Assembly (NCBI RefSeq): GCF_000002075.1
Contig: NW_004797406.1
Location: 264,307-302,521 of the forward strand
Direction: 5' to 3'
DNA from: Aplysia californica
Lineage: Eukaryota; Mollusca; Gastropoda; Aplysiida; Aplysiidae
DNA: 38,215 nt
Shown: piece after piece, positions 32,124 through 38,215 of the stretch
Layout of the letters: every line of letters starts with the position of its first letter
Numbering within the stretch: position 1 is the first letter of the stretch
Notes under the pieces: generated by a model
The model's input: the letters and a program-made list of their open reading frames with translations, nothing else
Database searches by the model: none
Told to the model about the DNA's origin: nothing
Translations under genes and position numbers: made by a program

Positions 32124-32129
32124 AATAAA
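32124..32129 (+). terminator. Candidate distal poly(A) signal (AATAAA)
   Basis: AATAAA is followed 20-60 nt later by T/G-rich sequence. It sits at the boundary where the repeat-free block ends and the SINE cluster begins, so it may be the outermost end of the transcription unit. This is inference from position. Confidence 0.35.
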
Positions 32130-32304
32130 CATTGCCTTGGCTAAAGTAAAGTTTGCCATGGTTTCTTTATTGTATCAGAGTATAATATGTCAATGTCTGA
32201 CAGATTTTAAATTTTTAAATTTTTTTTGGGTGTTCTCTTTGCCTTTGATTGTTGTTTTGTTCACTTAGTAGTTGTTCATTTGTCTTATTTTGGAAGTAAG
32301 TGAT

Positions 32305-32478
32305 TGACGGGTGCTCTGGTGTGGTTTTCTTCTTCTTTCCTATAAAACATCTATCGTCCTTATCTCCCCTCCTTCTTTTTTCTGTTTGTTACTCTCTTGT
32401 AACGCCTCTACTAATCTTCTGGCCCTCATATTCATGACCTTATTCAGTTGCTAGCGCTGTAAAACCTCTTCTAAAACT
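32305..32478 (+). mobile_element. Short SINE (second family)
   Basis: GGGTGCTCTGGTGTGG, CTTCTTTCCTATAAAACATC, ATCTCCCCTCCTTCTTTTTT, CTCTTGTAACGCCTCTAC and the tail ATGACCTTATTCAGTTGC with GCGCTGTAAAACC. It is the copy nearest to the end of the repeat-free block. Confidence 0.85.
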
Positions 32479-32512
32479 TATTTTGGAAACTGCTCATAAC
32501 CAATTGTTGTGG

Positions 32513-32871
32513 CGGTGGTTGGAGGGCGCCACTGAGTGGTAGTGGGTGGTTGGCAGGTGCTCTGGTGTGTTTGCTCCTTCTTTCCTATCTATCGAACATC
32601 TATCGTCTTTATCTCCCCTCCTGCAGGCTCCTACACACGCCTACGGACTTACAAAGCCTGCTCTACTCTGGCGTTGACCAGATAAGGACATGTGGTTACT
32701 TGAGGGAGGCATTGCGCTGCCAAGAGCGAAATGCTCGCAGCTAAAGGGATTTGAAAACAACAAAAACATCTCCCCTCCTTTTTTGTGTTTGTTACTCCCT
32801 TGTAACACCTCTAATCTTCGGCACTTATATGACCTTATTGTGTTGCAAGTGCCGTAAAACTCTTACGAAGA
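32513..32871 (+). mobile_element. Short SINE (second family) split by a nested insertion
   Basis: The outer element has GTTGGAGGGCGCCACTG, GGTGCTCTGGTGTG, CATCTATCGTCTTTATCTCC and, after the insertion at 32623-32767, TTTTTTGTGTTTGTTACTCC, AACACCTCTAATCTTCGGCA and the tail GCCGTAAAACTCTTAC. Its head matches the third family's head, so the two families share modules. Confidence 0.85.
32623..32767 (+). mobile_element. 145-bp nested insertion with its own target duplication
   Basis: A 12-bp duplication ATCTCCCCTCCT flanks it (32611-32622 and 32768-32779); uninterrupted copies have this sequence once. The insert ends in an A-rich tail (GAAAACAACAAAAAC), which points to retroposition. Near its 3' end is a hairpin, GCTGC-CAA-GAGC-GAAAT-GCTC-GCAGC (32716-32741). 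I do not recognise the source RNA; it is not an obvious tRNA, 5S or U6. Confidence 0.7.
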
Positions 32872-33111
32872 AAAACCCAATAACTGAGAGGTAGGAGTGT
32901 TTTTCTTTCCCTCTGCCTTTATTCTGTATGTCTGCCTTTCTTTTTCTTTGCTCTGAAATGGCTGTTGTTGGATAAATGTATTCTCGAAAGCTGATAACAA
33001 ATATTATTATGAAAAACAGAATCACATCAGAGTCTTTGGTGGTCAACAGTTCTGCTGAGTTATCAATAAGCCATTAGTCAAGCTCGCGGCTACACACGGC
33101 TAATGTCACCC

Positions 33112-33624
33112 GGGGGCTCTCGTGGTCTAAAGGTTAATGTGTTGGCCTCTCATTCAGTAGGTCCCGGGTTCGAATCCGGATAGCGACGGATTTCTTCTCT
33201 AAAATTTACTCCTTTCACATCCTTTCCTGCTCTCAAATAACGTTCAGTCCTTTGCTTTCGTCTCCTCTTTCTGCCTCCACCCTCTCACCTACTTTGCCTC
33301 CTCCTCCAGGCTCCTGACTCTTTCTGCAGCCTTTCTGTTTCTACTGCTACTTCTTGGCTCCTTACCGATGTCTTTCAGCGACACCCCTAATCTTATGATA
33401 AGAAACTTGGCTTTCTCGAATAAGGGCCAAAAAAAACCTCGGAGGTCCCGTGTGCATTTTGCGCACATTAAAGATCCCTTGGTGGTTCTAAAATCGATAA
33501 GAGTGGGCTTCTGCTGCCACCCGGCAAAATTCAAAATTTCTACCAAACTGAAAATGTTTAAGTTTAATGTATCGTGCGCTCATATGACCTTATGCAGTTG
33601 TGGGCGCCGTAAAACACTTACCAT
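33112..33624 (+). mobile_element. tRNA-headed SINE, near full length
   Basis: The head looks like a tRNA gene: A box TGGTCTAAAGG (33123-33133) and B box GGTTCGAATCC (33167-33177), 33 nt apart, the usual spacing for an RNA polymerase III promoter. The body has GGCTCCTGACTCTTTCTGCA, ACACCCCTAATCTTATGATA, AAAGATCCCTTGGTGGTTCT and AAAATCGATAAGAGTGGGCT. The tail TCATATGACCTTATGCAGTT..GCCGTAAAACACTTAC is shared with the shorter families. It may belong to one of the SINE superfamilies known from molluscs; which one was not determined. Confidence 0.85.
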
Positions 33625-33639
33625 TAAATTGGTCAAAGT

Positions 33640-34240
33640 CCCCCCTTTTCTAAAGACATTAGCATGAACGCCTCAAGCCTCGAGGACCAGATGTTTTAGT
33701 GCCATTGTACCTCAGAGACGACTTTAGATTCAGAAAGGCAGAAAAAGACCGTTCACAATATTATGTGACACTGGCAGGGTTAGTAGCAGCTTGTACTATA
33801 TGTAGATCTAAATGTATGTACTTGTTGTAGTTGTAGTTGTAGAATGCCTCTGCACGCAGGTACCAGTGAAAAGATCCGGCTTGAGGTGCACCTTGTAACA
33901 ATAGATGGGACTGGATTTGCATGGGCTGCAACATGCATTAGGTAGATATCTAGTATAGTAGTACATGTATAAAAAATGTACTTCGGGAAAAGTTTTCAAG
34001 TCCTGTTCAGAATCTGCAACTGATTGTTTCTCAATGCTTGTCATTTTCTTCAAGTCAAGGCTTCTCATTTCTGTTTGCAATAATATTCTTCAGCTTTGAC
34101 ACCATCATCAAACCTCACTTAACTCCCGGGCCGGTGCTACTGACTCGTGTCTTTAGGCCCTTCCTAAAGAACGAACATTAACATATTCTTATGGTTAGTA
34201 GAATTGTTAATGGGCGGATTCATCAATGTCATGCCTGAAC
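33640..34240. other. Intergenic, nothing recognised
   Basis: No ORF with recognisable motifs and no repeat was seen. A short (GTAGTT)n-like tract lies at 33826-33842. Confidence 0.4.
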
Positions 34241-34448
34241 TGCAACGGGGAACTGCTTCTTTTCCCCCCTCTTCCTTACTATCGTCATTCATTTCCCTCT
34301 ACTTCTTTTGTATGTTTGTCACTCTTGTGACCCGCTATTTCCTGGGTGCCTTGATAGTCGAAGCAGACTTTGTACTGTTGAAGCTACAGAGGTGAGCAGA
34401 GTAAGTCTGATTCCCTGTATGGACTTCTCTGTTGACATCAACCCCTTG

Positions 34449-34497
34449 GCGCTCATATATGACCTTATGCAGTTGCGAGTGCCGTAAAACTACTTAT
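34449..34497 (+). mobile_element. SINE tail fragment
   Basis: GCGCTCATATATGACCTTAT, GCAGTTGCGAGTGCCGTAAA and ACTACTTATAAA match the shared tail. The upstream 34250-34330 has short resemblances to the second family (TTTCCCCCCTCTTCC, GTATGTTTGTCACTC), so the copy may begin there. Confidence 0.6.
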
Positions 34498-34673
34498 AAA
34501 TAATAAGTTTTTAAAAACTTCCCCACTAAGTACTTCTGCAGCTTTCCCATAGCCCTCGGTGGGATTTCACCAAAGTTTCTTGGGTGAAGAATTGAGAGGT
34601 CAGTAAATAAATAAACTTGCCGTTGCAGACCTGCCAAACTTGTTCAAAAAGCTACACATGACACAGTGCGTCC

Positions 34674-35400
34674 TTAATTCGGTAGTAGTACACCTGATGT
34701 GGCCTCGTCGGTGGACAGTTGGTCATCCATGCGAGTGTGCCTTCTGTATTCTATACTAGAAATTTGTCGTTTTACAGGAAGGGGCCCTTCCATTAAAACT
34801 GTCCAAAAGATTAAAAAATCGGACCCACTCTCCAATAGCTTATCATTTGCCCATTGAATAGATTTTCTAGCTGCGTTTTGAGAAGCTTTAAAATCATCAC
34901 TTGGGACCTGCCACCACTCCACCATTCTTCTATGCACAGTCAACATGTATACTGGGAAGAATATTTACAGATTACTTGTACGTGAGAAGATCAGTTTCAA
35001 ACTTGAACTGTCCTTTCACGTTTGCCTTTCCGGCTCCATGGTTGTTGGCAGTCGTCAGCAGATTATAGTTTGCGTTTTGGCTGGTCATAACTTCTATTAT
35101 GAAAAGCGCCTCGATTGGATTGTTAATTGAAAAGAAAATCTTCCTCAAAGCAGCATCTATTGCCCACCATCTAGTTTCTCCGATAGATATATATCCCAAC
35201 CGCAGTCATGGAGTGTCTACTCCAGATGCTCACGCACTATCAAGATTCCCGAAAGAATTCTGCATTGTCATTCATCGGTGAGTTAACAGTGATGCCGAGG
35301 TTACGAACAACACTTGCAACTCCCGTCACAAGAAGATTTAGAACATGAACGTGACACTAAACACGGAATTGCATTGGAGCTTCGTTTGATTGCACCAGAG
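34674..35400 (-). pseudogene. Decayed hAT-type transposase (DUF4371-like)
   Basis: Read on the minus strand, blocks occur in the order expected for hAT/zinc-finger transposases: CHVHVLNLLV near 35345 (the CxxHxLNL block), ETRWWAIDAALRKIF near 35170 (the TRWxxxxDA block) and DFLIFWTVLMEGPLPVKRQI near 34785 (the helix before the C-terminal domain). The frame changes and stops between blocks, so it cannot be translated as one protein. Neither the dimerisation domain nor terminal repeats were found. Family assignment is from remembered motifs. Confidence 0.5.
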
Positions 35401-36032
35401 TGCTGAAGCTTCATGATTTGGCCTAGCGCTCCTGACTGATTGTTTGCTTCATCATCAGTTGAGTTTCCAGAACATTGCTTGAGATCAATTAAGATACAGA
35501 ATACGTGTACAGTGCTAACGCAACTTCAGAAACAAGACACACAAAAGCTCTGCCAGTCGGATCGTTTCTTCGCAGTTCACAAAGCTCTTTTTTTTCTCAA
35601 CCCACGTTTACACTTCTTGCAAACTGTGAAGATGGTGATGACAGGTGTGGCATGCTCTTAATTGTCGGAGCCTGGCTGCACTGACGATGTGATAACGATC
35701 CTGTTGCCTGCCAGTTACACAGATATCTACATGTATATTGTTTGTAGGGATTGTGATGTACTGTTTTTATAATGAATTTTAAGATGCATCAGTAAAACAG
35801 AAACAAAATTCTTCCCGCAGGATACTTTTAACTTTTGTAAAACCAAATGTGTCTGCTCTGTGCCTCCAGTTTAAAACTTTTTTCTCTTCCTCGAAAGAAA
35901 TAGATGAACATATAAGGTTTCTTTAGGTTCAGGGCATGAAGCCCTTATATAATTTTACGTAGATCCGTTACCCAACAAATATGAAGTTCTCTTTCTTGGT
36001 GTTTTAATTTTCGGAACGTTAGAGTAAAATAT

Positions 36033-36270
36033 CCCCCCCCCCCCCCCCCCCGAAAAAAGAACGTCTCCGCCCTCGCGCCTCCCCTGGAAAGTGAACGCCG
36101 TCCCCGCTCTTTGCTTGCATTAGAAAGAAAAAAACAACAACAACCCGACCCCCCACCCCGAGTAAAAGAAAAAAACCCACGAAAACAAAACAAACAAAAA
36201 CATATAAACAAACAAAAAACAAAACAAAACAACCCCAAATTATAAACAAACAAGCAAACACCAATACAAA
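36033..36270. repeat. C19 run and A/C-rich low-complexity tract
   Basis: A run of 19 C (36033-36051) is followed by a GC-rich patch and then about 130 bp of AAAC/AACA-type sequence. Minus-strand frames across it are Phe/Gly/Val-rich artefacts. Confidence 0.8.
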
Positions 36271-37170
36271 ATAAACTGCGAACAAACGTTGAGCTTTTTT
36301 TCAGTCAGAAAAGAAAGGGGTGTCTTAGTCAGTGTTGCTTTGAATGATCTTGTCGAAAGAACACATGCCATGGTTTTATTACAAAAATCAAATAAGAGAA
36401 CCAATAGACGAGGCCAAGAGAACCTACGTAGTCTGTTTGATAACCGCACTGGTTTGGGCATAAAAATTGAAATCAACGCCGGCTGTCTATTTGTGTCCCC
36501 AGATAATTCAGTAGTCTTCAAATATGGCCGTTTTTTTTTCGTGCACCATGGCCTATATTGATTCAGTTTTTGTGACGCTGATGAACGATAATGGTTTTGC
36601 AGTGTTTTGAAAATAGATAGTAATGTTTTGAAATGTAGCAGAATTGGTCCTTATAGTTTGCTGTTGCTATTTTGACCAAAAAATGAAAACTTTTCCAGAT
36701 ATATGATTGGACACGATGCATAAACTGGAACTCTCAGCAGTACTGACTGAGAAGTGAGACCTGAGCACTGAGCATGAAAAATAGGCCTAGGACGAGGCGA
36801 AATCACCTGTGACCTCTTCGTTCTAATTATTGACACCTGACGTAACCTCTAGGTTTCATTCCCACTCTGCCGGCAATCAGGGGTCAAACGCCTCTGTTAT
36901 TAAAAAAATAAATTGTCTGCTGTGATAAAGAACTACTTGCGCTAATTCAGGTAAGTTGTGCCGGTTTTAAAGGGCAGGTCTTCTGTGCCTGTCGTCAGTT
37001 ATTTGGATGCAACAACTTTTGGCAATAACTTCAAGGAGCGCATCCCCTTTCCTGGCGTCTGGCTGGCAAAAGCACTAAATAAATAAAATACTGTAGATCT
37101 ACTGAGGTTTACATTACATAAATTTGAACGAGCATCTACCCAGGCACCACTGCATTCTAATTCTCATTTC
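36270..37170. other. Intergenic, nothing recognised
   Basis: This stretch has AT-rich sequence with no ORF carrying known motifs. An 82-codon plus-strand read around 36289-36561 overlaps a 93-codon minus-strand one and neither resembles a family I know. Confidence 0.35.
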
Positions 37171-37177
37171 ATGTACA

Positions 37178-37206
37178 CAGTCAAACTTGTCTAAGACGGG
37201 GGCAGG
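37178..37206 (+). mobile_element. Tc1/mariner-type terminus
   Basis: CAGTCAAACTTGTCTAAGAC followed by GGGGGCAGG matches, on the + strand, the terminus seen on the minus strand at 1-106. TA lies just before it (37174-37175). Only the end is recognisable. Confidence 0.35.
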
Positions 37207-37532
37207 AGAGAGGTGGGGTTCCAGAGCCCAGCGGAGGAGATCAAGTGTCGGTTCTGTTAGTTCTGTCGGCAAGCAGTGGTCAAAACTTCACACCTCTAAA
37301 GTGCTATCGTAGCCTCTCTGATAATGGCAGATGGTATGCGTCAGTCTTATTTATTCATGCCCACCAGTGCTTTCATCTCGTAGGACCACTGTTTGATGCA
37401 TTAAAAACAGGGTAAAATCCAAGCAGACCGGGTCAATACAACGAAATAATAGAGAAAAATCGGGAAAAATATTAATACGCCAGCAAAAGTGTTAATTTCT
37501 CTTCAAATTGAGAAAGAAAAACTATTAACCAC

Positions 37533-37670
37533 TTAACAATTAAAACGCTTTCTACAATATCCATTCAAAAAACATAATTTGAGTTCTAAACACGATATAA
37601 AAGCACCCACTGCGTCGAAAGTCGACAAAAGAATAAGAAAAATCCACTCGAATGTCCCTGCACGCGCCAT
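37533..37670 (-). CDS. Small ORF with signal-peptide character (45 aa)
   Basis: From ATG at 37670 the minus strand encodes MARAGTFEWIFLILLSTFDA followed by VGAFIS and ends RKRFNC with TAA. The start looks like a signal peptide: a short basic/polar start, a hydrophobic core and an A-x-A-like site (AVGA). The ATG is in an AAAGATGGCGCG context like vertebrate and invertebrate promoter-proximal starts, and ATTGG (CCAAT box) lies about 45 nt upstream. It could be the first exon of a minus-strand gene, a microprotein, or chance. Confidence 0.2.
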   Translation of the reverse strand: MARAGTFEWIFLILLSTFDAVGAFISCLELKLCFLNGYCRKRFNC

Positions 37671-37879
37671 CTTTGTTTACATCCTCCAACAAGTATTCAT
37701 ACGCGCGTTTGACCAATCACTAGGCCTACAACTCGAATACTCCCCTAGCCCCTAGTCATTATAATAGCTCATTTAATCAAATAATGTGCATAGTTTGTAT
37801 TTACTGACGGTTATTCGAATGACAACTACCTTGACCTTTTAACCATCTTAAATCTCAATGAAATATCTCACAACTTACC

Positions 37880-38215
37880 TTCCACTCCACTACCCCTACC
37901 CCTAGCCCTCTGTCTCATAGTGGTTGACCCCTAACCCAAACCCTACCCCTACCCCTACCCCTACCCCAAGATCTGCCCCTACCCCTAGCCCTCAATGCCC
38001 CTACCCCTAGCAATAACCCTACCCCTACCCCTACCCCCAGTCCTATACCTACCCCTACCCTACCCCTACCCCTAGATCTGCCCCTACCCCCAGCCCTCAA
38101 TACCCCTACCCCTAGCAATACCCCTACCCCTACCCCAACTCCTAGTGGACCCCTACGCCTACCCCTAGCAATACCCCTACCCCTACCCCCACTCCTACCC
38201 CTACCCCTACCCTTC
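37880..38215. repeat. Telomere-like CCCCTA array with 105-bp period
   Basis: Short CCCCTA/CCCTA units are organised into a longer repeat: AGATCTGCCCCTACCCC recurs at 37969 and 38074, and CCCTCAAT recurs with the same 105-bp offset (CTCAAT at 37991 and 38096). AGCAATA appears three times. The array runs off the window end. The unit differs from the animal telomere CCCTAA, so this is telomere-like satellite, not a proven telomere. Confidence 0.85.

Larger units (their letters stand above)
26476..32150 (+). other. Repeat-free T-rich region, possible extended IPO4 3' UTR
   Basis: This 5.7-kb stretch has no coding potential I can defend and no recognisable transposon. Only simple tracts interrupt it (G runs near 30512 and 31469, CA/C tract at 31632-31680). 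AATAAA occurs at 27380, 27404, 28201, 29102 and 32124. Pumilio-type TGTAHATA sites lie at 29052, 29899 and 30057. The composition is T-rich on the + strand like the IPO4 introns, which fits transcription from IPO4. An unrelated long noncoding RNA or plain intergenic DNA remains possible. Confidence 0.35.

Noticed and set aside
32550-32744. 64-codon frame at 32550-32744
   Set aside because: It spans a SINE and its nested insertion; no protein similarity is apparent.
36019-36285. Phe/Val/Gly-rich minus-strand frames near 36 kb
   Set aside because: They are translations of the A/C-rich low-complexity tract and the C19 run.
37915-38118. Arg/Gly/Val-rich 67-codon minus-strand frame
   Set aside because: It is the translation of the CCCCTA satellite.
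37880-38215. CRISPR array or true telomere
   Set aside because: There are no spacer-repeat units as in CRISPR, the host is an animal, and the unit CCCCTA with variant markers is not the canonical terminal repeat.

Overview
The window is nuclear DNA from an intron-rich animal. AT-rich introns, GT-AG splicing, several families of short interspersed elements with a shared 3' tail, and cut-and-paste transposon relics together suggest a mollusc, perhaps a gastropod. The species call is inference; the sequence contains no species marker.

One host gene dominates. On the + strand, positions 633-26254 hold 28 coding exons of importin-4 (IPO4/RanBP4), a HEAT-repeat nuclear import receptor of the importin-beta superfamily. 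All 28 exons splice in frame (3180 nt, 1059 codons plus stop) at GT-AG borders. Only about 23 N-terminal codons are missing; they must lie upstream of the window. The stop is at 26252-26254 and the first poly(A) signal at 26453. A further 5.7 kb (to about 32150) is T-rich, has no recognisable transposon or gene, and carries several more AATAAA signals, so it may be a very long alternative 3' UTR.

The introns hold most of the mobile-element content. Intron 6 has a foldback element, a block of three adjacent hairpins and a LINE reverse-transcriptase remnant. Introns 7, 10, 12, 20, 21 and 23 hold short SINE-type copies. Introns 10 and 20 each hold an element framed by TTAA, piggyBac-like, and the one in intron 20 still encodes an acidic peptide resembling a transposase N-terminus. 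Intron 16 holds a 1.5-kb terminal-inverted-repeat element with a 6-bp target duplication. Introns 1-4, 8, 9, 11, 13-15, 17-19, 22 and 24-27 show nothing I can name beyond T-rich tracts and one possible repeat remnant in intron 26; intron 5 is long and mostly unexplained.

From 32.3 kb to the end the sequence is intergenic and repeat-rich: two short SINE copies (one with a nested 145-bp insertion that has its own target duplication), a tRNA-headed SINE with intact A and B boxes, a decayed hAT-type transposase on the minus strand, an A/C-rich tract, a Tc1/mariner-type end, a small minus-strand ORF with signal-peptide character, and a telomere-like CCCCTA array with a 105-bp higher-order period that runs off the window. 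I see no new multi-gene system. The best leads are the nested insertion, the SINE tail that may supply a splice branch point, and the transposase-fragment-bearing TTAA element.
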